DNA of 64,000 nt, taken from contig CAXXFJ010000004.1 in NCBI GenBank assembly GCA_963677415.2, positions 1 to 64,000 of the forward strand, read 5' to 3'. Origin of the DNA: JAQUTK01 sp963677415. Its GTDB lineage: Bacteria > Bacteroidota > Bacteroidia > Bacteroidales > JAQUTK01. The number at the start of each line of letters is the position of its first letter. Position 1 is the stretch's first letter. Shown here piece after piece: positions 55,604-64,000 of this stretch. The position numbers and the translations under genes were made by a program. The notes beneath the pieces are model-generated. The model was not told the origin of the DNA. It worked only from the letters and a program-made list of their open reading frames with translations, and did no database searches.

Positions 55604-55668
55604 AATAGTAAGAATTAAAGATGAATAATAAAAATACCTCTGCGCCGTAGATCCTTGCGGCAACGTTA

Positions 55669-55676
55669 CAAAGATA
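55669..55676 (-). promoter_or_regulatory. -7 element of the HU-like gene
   Basis: The minus strand reads TATCTTTG, an exact TAnnTTTG match, 66 bases before the ATG. The 55604-55926 stretch holds this element and the one at 55811, and otherwise nothing I recognise. Confidence 0.5.
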
Positions 55677-55810
55677 CGATAGGCGTGTAGGAGGGATGTA
55701 GGCTCCGTGCAGCAGGTGGCAGTAGGTGGATGATAAAGAAGAAGAAACACAATTCTCACATTTATTAAGATTATTAGTTGCTTTTGTGACATACCCTTGG
55801 ATAAATAGTT

Positions 55811-55818
55811 TATCTTTG
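55811..55818 (+). promoter_or_regulatory. -7 element of the LRR gene
   Basis: TATCTTTG matches TAnnTTTG 109 bases upstream of the ATG at 55927. Confidence 0.4.
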
Positions 55819-55926
55819 GAGAAACTAAAGAAGTATCGGACACCGTTTCACCACCCTCGCCGGGTACTTATCTCTTTTTTACTAACAAGCGTTATGTTTC
55901 ATGATGCAATCTTAAAAATCTAATCA

Positions 55927-56961
55927 ATGATTAAATTTCAAAGTCTTGACGTGTCCACTTCGAAGATTTCCAACCGGGAAGACCTGTTGTCCGGAGCAGT
56001 TGAAGTTCCCTCTTTCATTAACAATCCTCAAGCTCTAATGCTTGGATTGTCGGAAGTTACAGAAATAGGAGACTCAGCATTTGTAAATTGTAGTGCTATG
56101 ACCTCAATCTCTATTCCTTTTTCGATCACTTCACTCGGCAAGCATGTCTTCAAAGGCTGTGCCGGACTGAAAGCCATTCATTGTGAGAATGCTGAACCAG
56201 CAAAGATCACTCCGCAGACCTTTCAGGATTATCCCGGATTATCTGAATGTACACTGTATGTGCCTCGTGGTTCCAAAGAAGCCTATGCTAAACAATGGGA
56301 TCTTTTTACCACCATTGAAGAGGAAGAGCCCGTCTATTTTTATGATTTAGGCGTACGGTTTATCTTCAATGAAAATCGCACATCAGTCAGTGTGGCTAGT
56401 TTTCAGAAAAAGAGTATAAGTGGATATCAGGAGATAGAGGAGACAGCAGAATACAATGGCGTGACATACAATGTAGAGTCGATTGAGATAGGAGCATTTT
56501 TTGGATGTACCCATCTGGAGTCCATCTATATCCATCCATCCATTACGTCAATTCCTGATTATGCATTTTCAGGTTGTGAAAATCTGACTCAGACAAATCT
56601 ACCTGGCAATCTGGAGTCAATAGGCAATTCTGCCTTTGAGAAATGTTTCAAACTAGTGCTGCGTGATCTGCCGTGCGATCTCAAAGAAATAGGATCGCGT
56701 GCATTTATAAATTGTCAAAGTATCACAGAAATCGTATTTTACGAGAATGTGACCTCTATCGGAAATGGTGCCTTGAGCTGCTGTAGGAAATTAAAGAAAA
56801 TATATTCACTTGCTTCAATTCCTCCGGTAGTACCAAAAATTCTAGCTGAGCATTTTGAATATCGCACAATTAAATTGTATGTACCCAAAGGTTCACAGAC
56901 CGAATATAACGAAGCAAAAGGATGGAATGTCCTGCACGAAGTAGTCGAGATTAAAAACTGA
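55927..56961 (+). CDS. BspA-like leucine-rich-repeat protein
   Basis: The 344-residue protein contains LRR_5 (BspA-type) repeats in two blocks, about residues 40-130 and 170-320. Examples are LSEVTEIGDSAFVNCSAMTS, NLESIGNSAFEKCFKL and DLKEIGSRAFINCQSITEI, each block ending in a YVPKGS / YVPRGS capping element. No signal peptide is visible, unlike many surface BspA proteins, so it may be cytosolic or use another route. These domains mediate protein binding. It is divergent from the HU-like gene. Confidence 0.88.
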   Translation: MIKFQSLDVSTSKISNREDLLSGAVEVPSFINNPQALMLGLSEVTEIGDSAFVNCSAMTSISIPFSITSLGKHVFKGCAGLKAIHCENAEPAKITPQTFQDYPGLSECTLYVPRGSKEAYAKQWDLFTTIEEEEPVYFYDLGVRFIFNENRTSVSVASFQKKSISGYQEIEETAEYNGVTYNVESIEIGAFFGCTHLESIYIHPSITSIPDYAFSGCENLTQTNLPGNLESIGNSAFEKCFKLVLRDLPCDLKEIGSRAFINCQSITEIVFYENVTSIGNGALSCCRKLKKIYSLASIPPVVPKILAEHFEYRTIKLYVPKGSQTEYNEAKGWNVLHEVVEIKN

Positions 56962-57024
56962 TCTTTCGTATGACCATAGAAGGCGGCAAGCGGAGCATCA
57001 CAGCTCTGTTTGCCGCTCTTTGTT

Positions 57025-57261
57025 TTACGGCTCACCGAGATGCTCCACGATCAGTTGCACCTGTCGGGGAGAGAGTATTCGTGAAGAAGGCGTGATGCCG
57101 GTGGCGAGCAGTGCCTCGTTGAGCGGTTTGCAGCGGTTGATCCAGTTGCGCATGACCCGCCAGGCATGCTCTTTTCGGCAATGTGGTGTATAGAGGAGCC
57201 CCAGCTCCGTCTTGCTGTAACACCGGATTCTGAAACGCTCTGTATGCTCTGTCTGTACCAT
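57025..57261 (-). CDS. DUF4248 family protein
   Basis: The 78-residue protein has the DUF4248 pattern: RIRCYSKTELGLLYTPHC at the front, AWRVMRNWINRC in the middle and LSPRQVQLIVEHLGEP at the end. The final helix-turn-helix-like stretch suggests nucleic-acid or protein binding; function is unknown. The family is frequent beside HU-like and primase-helicase genes in Bacteroidales; here two histidine kinase genes lie between it and the helicase. Confidence 0.85.
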   Translation of the reverse strand: MVQTEHTERFRIRCYSKTELGLLYTPHCRKEHAWRVMRNWINRCKPLNEALLATGITPSSRILSPRQVQLIVEHLGEP

Positions 57262-57375
57262 CTTTTGAAGTGTTTTGTTTACTTCTTAAAGGTACTCATA
57301 ATCAGTGAGATGAGCAATAATACAGGAGGAAAAGAAGGATCTATTTAAGAGAAATCCGGAGAGTTTATTGCGGTA

Positions 57376-60138
57376 TCAATCACTAAATTTAAAAATGTTT
57401 TGCAACACCTCCACCAATTTTTCTTTCTTAATCGGTTTTGATATATAGTCGTTGCATCCTGCCTCTATTGCCTTTTCCCGATCGCCGGAAAGTCCATAAG
57501 CAGTCTGCGCTATGATGACCACCTCTTTGTTAAATTTCCGGATTTGCCTTGTCGCTTCATATCCGCCCATTATAGGCATCATGATATCCATCAAAACCAG
57601 ATCAATATCAGGATTCTTCCGGCAAACTTCCACAGCTTCAAGACCATTCTTTGCATATAAAATCTCTCTGCCAAACACCTTGATCAGTGCGTCAATCAGT
57701 ATTTCCGAGACTTTATCATCTTCGACAATGAGTATTTTTAGTTTTTTGACGTGAAAGATTCTATTTGAATATGCAGGTTGCTGCACCACAGTTACTTTAG
57801 CCGGTTCAGGCTTGCAAGGCAACGTAAAATAAAATGTCGAACCAACCCCTTCTTCACTTTCCACCCAGATCTTTCCACCCAGCATTTCTACATATGCTTT
57901 GGTAATTGACAATCCTAAACCAGTGCCATGACATGCCATTATATCGGAACTGTCCGCCTGAATAAAACGTTCAAATATCTCTTCCTGTTTGTTCTTAGGA
58001 ATCCCAATTCCGCTATCTTTTACATAAAACTCAAGGGTCTCATTCTTTTTTGTATACCCAATCTCTATGGTGCCCTCTTTGCTAAATTTAATTGCATTCT
58101 TCACCAAGTTGGTAAAAATAGCATATAGCTTTTCGCGGTCAATTTCAAAGATCGCATCTTTCGAAGGCAAGGCCATTTTGCAGTCTAACTTCAATCCTTT
58201 GGCTTCCACCTCAGGATTAAAGAAAGTACATATATAATCGATCTGATCGTTGATATTCGATTCCCTGATATTGATTTTCATCAGTCCCGCCTCGATTTTC
58301 GATATGTCAACAATATTGTTGATGATGTTGAGCATACGGATACCACTCTTCTCGATGATGCTGATATATTTTTGTTGCTCTTCACCGGTAAGATCCGGTT
58401 CTTTCAAGATCTCGGCAAAGCCTAAAATACCATTCATGGGTGTACGGATCTCGTGGCTCATATTGGCAAGAAATGCCGATTTGAGGCGATCACTTTCTTC
58501 CGCCCGCACTTTGGCAATGATCAGTTCCAGTTCTGCCTGCTTGCGTTCGGTGATATCCCAGTTGATACCGGTAATCATTTGAGTATTCCCTTTTTCATCA
58601 CACAATAATTTACCACGAGCAGATATATGATGAATGCTCCCATCAGACCATACAACACGGTATTCAGATACGTATGGAATATGTTGTTCCAGTGTTTTTT
58701 TCAATGCCGCCTTGACTATCTCACGATCATCTGGATGAATAACAGCTTGAAATTCATCTAAAGTTCCTCTGAATGAGGCAGGATCGATGCCCATTAGAGA
58801 GCATGTCTGATTATCAAAAATGCGTTTGTTTTCCGGGATAAGATATAGCCATGATCCCATTTGTGATGCCTGCAACGCCAATTCGAGCTTTGTCTTGCTA
58901 AAGATCAGATCTTCTTCCGCTTTCTTACGCTCGGTAATGTCCTGTACTACAGTATAACGATATTTTTTATCCTGCACGTAAATGTTTTCGGCAGACAACA
59001 GCACATGCTTAATCTCACCGTTCTTGGCAATTAAATCAGCTTCTGCATTAATTATTTTCCCGTTTTTATTGGCATGCTGTAAGATGGCCTTAGTTGATTC
59101 TGTGGTTAAAATGCCCAATTTCAGGGCTGTTTTTCCAATTACTTCGTTTTTTTCAAACCCAAATAATGAGTAAAACTGATCATTCACCTCTACATATTCA
59201 CCGGTATCTAAATCACTTAAACCGCAAGCGGAAGGATTGAGATAAAACACTTTAGAGAACTTTTCTTCCGATAATCTTACTTTCGAAATATCTTTGGTAA
59301 TCCCGAAGATTGCCGGGTTGCCGTTCCAATTACCAAAAAAGACTCTGGTTTCAACCGGAATCTGAATACCCGATTTAGTCAAAATCGGAATCGGACAAAC
59401 CTCAGTAACTCCGCTTAACATTTCGCCTACAATCTTTGCAGCTTCCTCACGGCGTTCGGGCGGATGAATCATCAGAACCGATTGGCCTGATAATTCTTCC
59501 ATTGTGTAGCCAAGACGCTTGAAAACCGTCCTATTGGCATGAAGGATATTTCCTTGTTCGTCTAAAATAAAAAGAAAATCATCAATTGTATTAAAGAAGG
59601 TTTCATAATTCAGACGGGTTTGCTCCAGCAGATCCTCCACCTGCTTGTGCTCTGTAATGTCCCTGGCTATTCCTTCGACACCAATGACCCTGCCAGTTTT
59701 ATCTTTTAGGGGAACAATGTTTGAAGTGTGCCAACTCCATATCCCGTTTGAATGTTTTAAGCGATATTCCAACCCCTTCTGTCGTTCGCCGGTAGTGATT
59801 ACTTTTTGCAAAAATTCCCAGCATACCTGCAGATCATCAGGATGTACAATTTGTTGGAATGACTTTCCCAACAGCTCTTCTGGTTGGATACTATTTTGTG
59901 TAGTACTAGAAGAAGACACGAACATAAAAACACCCTCTAAGGTGAGGGTATAAATGACATCGTGGCTATTCTCAATAATCTTACGGTATTTTTCTTCACT
60001 TATTTGTGAAGCATCTTCTTTCTTTTTGTATTCAAAGAGATCGGCTTCTACAGTAGCTTTTAAGGAATCATAGGCTTGCTTCAATTCCTGCAAATCTTGT
60101 AGAAGTTGTTCTTTGGATTTTTCCGGATCGTTCATCAT
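57376..60138 (-). CDS. Soluble hybrid histidine kinase with four PAS domains
   Basis: The 920-residue protein starts with a coiled coil (1-50), then four PAS/PAC units (about 45-165, 170-285, 285-405, 405-530). A HisKA domain carries the phospho-accepting His in FLANMSHEIRTPMNGIL (about 553-569), the HATPase domain (about 650-770) has VKNAIKFSKEG and GTGLGLSITKAY, and a C-terminal receiver domain (about 797-915) has EDD and LVLMDIMMP. There are no membrane segments, so it senses an internal cue. It lies 75 bases after its paralogue and shares almost identical kinase and receiver regions, indicating tandem duplication. Confidence 0.95.
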   Translation of the reverse strand: MMNDPEKSKEQLLQDLQELKQAYDSLKATVEADLFEYKKKEDASQISEEKYRKIIENSHDVIYTLTLEGVFMFVSSSSTTQNSIQPEELLGKSFQQIVHPDDLQVCWEFLQKVITTGERQKGLEYRLKHSNGIWSWHTSNIVPLKDKTGRVIGVEGIARDITEHKQVEDLLEQTRLNYETFFNTIDDFLFILDEQGNILHANRTVFKRLGYTMEELSGQSVLMIHPPERREEAAKIVGEMLSGVTEVCPIPILTKSGIQIPVETRVFFGNWNGNPAIFGITKDISKVRLSEEKFSKVFYLNPSACGLSDLDTGEYVEVNDQFYSLFGFEKNEVIGKTALKLGILTTESTKAILQHANKNGKIINAEADLIAKNGEIKHVLLSAENIYVQDKKYRYTVVQDITERKKAEEDLIFSKTKLELALQASQMGSWLYLIPENKRIFDNQTCSLMGIDPASFRGTLDEFQAVIHPDDREIVKAALKKTLEQHIPYVSEYRVVWSDGSIHHISARGKLLCDEKGNTQMITGINWDITERKQAELELIIAKVRAEESDRLKSAFLANMSHEIRTPMNGILGFAEILKEPDLTGEEQQKYISIIEKSGIRMLNIINNIVDISKIEAGLMKINIRESNINDQIDYICTFFNPEVEAKGLKLDCKMALPSKDAIFEIDREKLYAIFTNLVKNAIKFSKEGTIEIGYTKKNETLEFYVKDSGIGIPKNKQEEIFERFIQADSSDIMACHGTGLGLSITKAYVEMLGGKIWVESEEGVGSTFYFTLPCKPEPAKVTVVQQPAYSNRIFHVKKLKILIVEDDKVSEILIDALIKVFGREILYAKNGLEAVEVCRKNPDIDLVLMDIMMPIMGGYEATRQIRKFNKEVVIIAQTAYGLSGDREKAIEAGCNDYISKPIKKEKLVEVLQNIFKFSD

Positions 60139-60213
60139 ATAGCACCTTTTTACGCTGTTTGTGTATATTATATCATCAGGTCTGTACCATCTTATGAAGT
60201 GTTTACCCCGCTA

Positions 60214-62249
60214 TCAATCCCAAAATTTAAAAACATTCTTTATCATCCCCACCATTTTATCTTTCGTAACAGGTTTTGCGATATATTCGTTGCATCCCGC
60301 CTCTATAGCCTTTTCGCGGTCGCCGGAAAGTCCATAAGCAGTCTGCGCTATGATGACCACCTCTTTGTTAAATTTTCGGATTTGTCGGGTCGCTTCATAC
60401 CCGTCTATTCCAGGTATCCTTATATCCATCAAGATCACATCTATATCCGGATTCCTCTTAGAAGCTTCAACTGCTTCAACCCCTGTCTTTGCATATATAA
60501 TATCTCTACCAAGCAGTTTGACGATTGAATAAATCAACTTCTCCGAAACTTCATCATCCTCGACAATCAGTATCTTTAATTTCCTGACCTGATTGGTTTT
60601 CTCTGAATGAGCAGGGTGCAGTTCAATAGATTCATTATCCTTATCTGTTTTGTATGGTAAAGTAAAATAAAATGTCGAACCAACCCCTTCTTCACTTTCC
60701 AGCCAGATCTTTCCACCCAGCATCTCTACATACGCTTTGGTAATTGACAATCCTAAACCTGCGCCCTGAGAAACCCTTATATCGGCACTATTCGCCTGAA
60801 TAAATCGCTCAAAGATTGCCTCCTGTTTCTCCTTTGGAATCCCAATTCCGGTGTCTTTCACATAAAACTCAAGGATCTTATTCTTTTTTAAATACCCAAT
60901 CTCTATGGTGCCCTCTTTGCTAAATTTAATTGCATTCTTCACCAAGTTGGTAAAAATAGCATATAGTTTTTCGCGATCGGTTTTAATGATCGCTTCTTTC
61001 GCAGGCAATGCATTTTTGCAGTATAGTTTCATCCCTTTGGCTTTCACCTCAGGCATAAAGAAAGTACATATATAATCGATCTGTTCGTTTATATTCGATT
61101 CGCTGAGATTTAGTCTCATCAGTCCCGATTCGATTTTCGATATATCAACAATATCGTTGATGATATTGAGCATACGGATACCACTCTTCTCGATGATATT
61201 GATGTATTTCTGTTGTTCTTCACCCGTAAGACCCGGTTCCTTCAATATTTCTGAAAAGCCTAAAATGCCATTCATGGGTGTGCGGATCTCGTGGCTCATA
61301 TTGGCAAGAAACGCTGATTTGAGTCGATCGTTTGTTTCGGCATGCTCTTTGGCTTTTATTATCTCCATTTCTTCCAGCTTGCGTTCGGTGATATCCCAGT
61401 TGATGCCGCTAATCATTAAGTTTCCTTTTACATCACTCAAAAATTTACCACGGGCAGAGATATGATGAATGCTCCCATCAGACCATACAACGCGATATTC
61501 TGCCGCATACGTTACATTCAGTTCCAGGGTTTTCTTCAAAGCCGCCTTGACCTTTTCCAGGTCATCGGGATGAATCACTGCAAAAAACTCCTCTTCCGTT
61601 CCTTTGAATGAGTCGTGATTGATTCCCATAAGAGAGCACGTCTGATTATCAAAGATACGTTTGTTTTCCGCGATAAGAAAGACCCATGAACCCATCTGTG
61701 ATGCCTTTAACGCCAATTCGAGTGTAGTCTTACTAAACCTCAGCTCTGCTTCCGTCAGTTTGCACCCGGTAACATCCCTGGCGATTCCTTCCACACCAAT
61801 GACCGTGCCAGCTTCATCTTTTATGGGAACAATGTTTGAGGTGTGCCAACGCCAAGTCCCGTTCAAATGTTTTGCGCGGTACTCTACCCCCTCCTGTCGT
61901 TTGCCGGTAGTGATTACTTTATGCAAAAACTCTAAGCTAGCAGGCAGATCATCGGGATGCATAAATTGTCGGAATGGCTTTCCCAAAACCTCTTCTTCCG
62001 AATACCCAAGTAGTGCGGTCCAGGCAGAAGAAACGAACATAAAACGCCCTCTATGGTAAGGGTATAGATAATATCGTGGCTATTCTCAATTAGCAGACGG
62101 TATTTCTCTTCGCTTTTACGCAAAGCATCTTCTGTCTGTTTGTGTTCATTGAGCGTCTCTTCCACAGAGACTTTTAAGGAATTATAAGTTTGCTGTAATT
62201 CCTGCAACTCTTGTAGGAGTTGTTCTTTAGACTTGATTTGGTTGTTCAT
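60214..62249 (-). pseudogene. Paralogous hybrid histidine kinase with a one-base frameshift
   Basis: The gene starts at 62249 with the same coiled-coil opening as its paralogue. It runs through a first PAS domain, a second PAS (PAS_3), HisKA (FLANMSHEIRTPMNGIL), HATPase and a receiver (LKILIVEDDE; VILMDIRIPGIDG). The frame is lost at about 62040, in a run of T where the paralogue encodes GVFMFVSS: the four T here would need to be five. The total length is not divisible by three, as expected. The downstream 608-codon frame has its own ATG at 62040, so a shortened kinase might still be made. Homopolymer slippage, phase variation or sequencing error are all possible. Confidence 0.85.
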
Positions 62250-62287
62250 GAAATAGCTCCTTTTTCAGGATGAATGATAAACAGTTG

Positions 62288-62295
62288 CAAATATA
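62288..62295 (-). promoter_or_regulatory. -7 element of the kinase pair
   Basis: The minus strand reads TATATTTG, matching TAnnTTTG, 39 bases upstream of the ATG at 62249. It could drive both kinase genes. Confidence 0.55.
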
Positions 62296-62377
62296 AATTC
62301 TTTTCTTTAATTGTTTGCTTTTTTTACGAGATAATGCACTTTTCGAATGTTAATTGTTTTATTTTCTTGTCATAACG

Positions 62378-64000
62378 TTAATCCGGCATCCCGGTAGAGC
62401 AGTCCACCCTCCCAAAATCAAACGACATCTCCTGCTGTTTGGCGGCAGCCTCTTTCTGTGCCAGCTTCTTTATCAGCCAGTTAGAGTTGTCAAAGAGAGT
62501 AGGAGAGTAGAGCGGGCGTCTGTCGCCATTGGGAGCTTTCTCCACCTCACACGGTGAGTAGCGTCCGTTATTCAAGTTAAAAGCAAACGTAGCCTGGCCG
62601 CACTTGCCCAGATTACGAAACCGCACCTTCTGGATATGCACCGTACAGAGGTTGCTGTTATCCTCCCTTTCCACGGCAAACCCATAGTCGGTCTTGTTGA
62701 AGAAGTTGGCCGAACCGTTTATGCAGTACATATCCGGCACCGGATAACGCTTGGTAATCGCATCACGCTCCAGTTTGCGCGGATGAGCCACCAGCACCAC
62801 CAGCGTGCCCGTGCTGAGGGCAAAAGAAGCCAGTCTGTCGAGGAAATGACTGATGTACTGCGTCTCCGCCATCCCCTTTTCCATCTGATGATCGATACGG
62901 TTAAACGGATCTATCACCACCATTTTCACCCCCTTACGGCGCACCACTTCGCGTGCTTTCTTAAGTATATTATCCAACTTAAACCCCTTTTCCGGCACAA
63001 TAGAGAATATGTTTTGTTTCAAAAACTCATACACACCCACATACTCCTCCTCCGAGGTGATCCCCATCTTAAAACCCTTGCCCACCAGCTTCTCCGAATG
63101 CTTGGCAAAGTGCATCTGCAACGGCAGGTTTTCCGGACTGAAGAAGACCGTCTTCCAGTCGTGCAGCATATTCATCTGAACCGCCAGCATGTCGATAAAC
63201 TCCGACTTACCACAGTTGGGCACCCCCGTCACCACGCAGAGCCTGCCCGTCTCCAGCTTCAGCAACCCATCCAGATTGTCAAACCCCGTGGAGAGACCCG
63301 TATCAGCGCCCTGTTCAAACAATGTGCGAAACTCGTCCTTCACATCCTTCACTGTAAACACCCCCTCCAGCGGCATCTCCGGAGCAGCCGCCAGGCACGC
63401 CCTCAGGCTCTCCGTGCCATGCATCATCAGATGCTCGTTGGCATCCTTGCAACCCTCAGCAAACGTCACGATGCGACAACGCTCCTTGCCCAGACGGCGC
63501 ACCAGTTCGGTACGAAGCATCATCCCCTTCTCATCCATATCCACCGCGATGTAGATGATATCCTTATTCTCAAAATGCGTCTCCACATACGGATCCAGCC
63601 AATCCAGATTGCTGTTTGCCCCATTGGGCACGCTGATCACGCTGTAATATCTGCTCTGCATGAAGCTCAGCGCATCCGTTTCACCCTCCACAATCGCACA
63701 ATCTCTCGTCGTTACGATGCCGTCGATATTATATGGAATCGTCCTGGCCCCCGTCCGCGAAGCAAAATCCTTCTCCAGTCCCCGATACTTCGTGTTAACC
63801 AGTTCGCCATTCTCAAAGAAGTTGAAGCCGATACACATCACCTCTTTCCCCGCATTCTGCAAGAACTTCATCTCCTGGGTAATCCTCATCCGTATCAGCA
63901 CCTCCTGCGAGATCCCCCTTTTCTCCGCGAAATAGCGCACGATCTCATCACTCAGCTTCGTCTTGTTGACATCAAACACCAGTCTGCGCGAAGGAGCGAC
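62378..64000 (-). CDS. Toprim/DnaB-type primase-helicase (cut by window edge)
   Basis: The frame stays open to the right edge (540 codons before the stop); the GTG at 63979 is not needed as a start because coding sequence (VAPSRRLVFDVNKTK) continues upstream. Visible parts are a Toprim domain with VEGETDA and VDMDEKG, and a RecA/DnaB-like ATPase with Walker A GVPNCGKS and Walker B VVIDPFNR. The architecture is like Twinkle/T7 gp4 primase-helicases; a zinc-ribbon primase part should lie outside the window. Such genes occur in prophages, integrated elements and a conserved Bacteroidales chromosomal group with HU-like and DUF4248 genes. Confidence 0.88.
   Translation of the reverse strand, partial: VAPSRRLVFDVNKTKLSDEIVRYFAEKRGISQEVLIRMRITQEMKFLQNAGKEVMCIGFNFFENGELVNTKYRGLEKDFASRTGARTIPYNIDGIVTTRDCAIVEGETDALSFMQSRYYSVISVPNGANSNLDWLDPYVETHFENKDIIYIAVDMDEKGMMLRTELVRRLGKERCRIVTFAEGCKDANEHLMMHGTESLRACLAAAPEMPLEGVFTVKDVKDEFRTLFEQGADTGLSTGFDNLDGLLKLETGRLCVVTGVPNCGKSEFIDMLAVQMNMLHDWKTVFFSPENLPLQMHFAKHSEKLVGKGFKMGITSEEEYVGVYEFLKQNIFSIVPEKGFKLDNILKKAREVVRRKGVKMVVIDPFNRIDHQMEKGMAETQYISHFLDRLASFALSTGTLVVLVAHPRKLERDAITKRYPVPDMYCINGSANFFNKTDYGFAVEREDNSNLCTVHIQKVRFRNLGKCGQATFAFNLNNGRYSPCEVEKAPNGDRRPLYSPTLFDNSNWLIKKLAQKEAAAKQQEMSFDFGRVDCSTGMPD

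Noticed and set aside
55604..55843. N-terminal extension of the HU-like protein
   Set aside because: The frame is open but the translated stretch has no family similarity, contains the likely -7 element at 55669-55676, and the family begins at MSVPYQL.
62378..63979. Complete 533-residue helicase starting at GTG 63979
   Set aside because: The frame continues in coding-like sequence to the window edge, and relatives carry an N-terminal primase part.

Overview
The window is chromosomal DNA from a member of the Bacteroidota, most likely the order Bacteroidales. The evidence is the ssb-gldE-gldD-phosphopantetheinyl transferase block, Bacteroidales-type -7 promoter elements (TAnnTTTG), many secreted glycoside hydrolases, a DUF4248/HU-like/Toprim-helicase group, and soluble hybrid histidine kinases. 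Genus cannot be fixed from the sequence alone. I see no tRNA, rRNA or CRISPR array.

Layout. 1-6.7 kb (minus strand): an alpha-2-macroglobulin cut by the left edge, an AGCS amino-acid:cation symporter and a giant tricorn-like S41 protease. 6.8-11.4 kb (plus): ssb, gldE, gldD, an Sfp-type transferase and a three-heme cytochrome c peroxidase. 11.6-17 kb: a GH43/F5-8C/LamG enzyme, an outer-membrane beta-barrel and a tandem-domain solute-binding lipoprotein. 17.0-31.2 kb: an accessory island set between a broken and an intact copy of a GH30 gene, with a decayed IS4-like element at its promoter-proximal end. 31.3-33.6 kb: ferritin, with long repeat-rich gene-free stretches on both sides. 33.7-53.2 kb (plus): a cluster of eight glycan-degrading genes, one multiply frameshifted, without a SusC/SusD pair. 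53.3-64 kb: a TlpA-like thioredoxin lipoprotein, HU-like DNA-binding protein, BspA-like LRR protein, DUF4248 protein, two tandem paralogous hybrid histidine kinases (the second frameshifted) and a Toprim/DnaB-type primase-helicase cut by the right edge.

The most interesting part is the seven-gene minus-strand operon at 17.8-27.85 kb. In transcription order it encodes a WYL regulator; an 800-residue fusion of a degenerate N6-adenine methylase, an HsdS-like segment and a histidine-kinase ATPase domain; a response regulator with an unknown output domain; a class I SAM methyltransferase; a small SF1 helicase whose last five residues copy the SSB tail (DDLPF); a 707-residue protein I do not recognise; and a DUF1848 protein with a radical-SAM-like cysteine cluster at its C-terminus. 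The genes overlap or nearly touch. The combination reads as a candidate defence or nucleic-acid-surveillance system in which a restriction-modification-like DNA reader has become the input domain of a two-component relay. That is inference from domains and context; I do not match it to a named system.

The glycan cluster (GH43, GH38-like, GH20 remnant, alpha/alpha-barrel protein, GH36-like, GH35, GH2, DUF6067-like) probably acts on exposed galactose-, arabinose/xylose-, mannose- and hexosamine-containing glycans in the periplasm or at the surface. Uptake must be encoded elsewhere.
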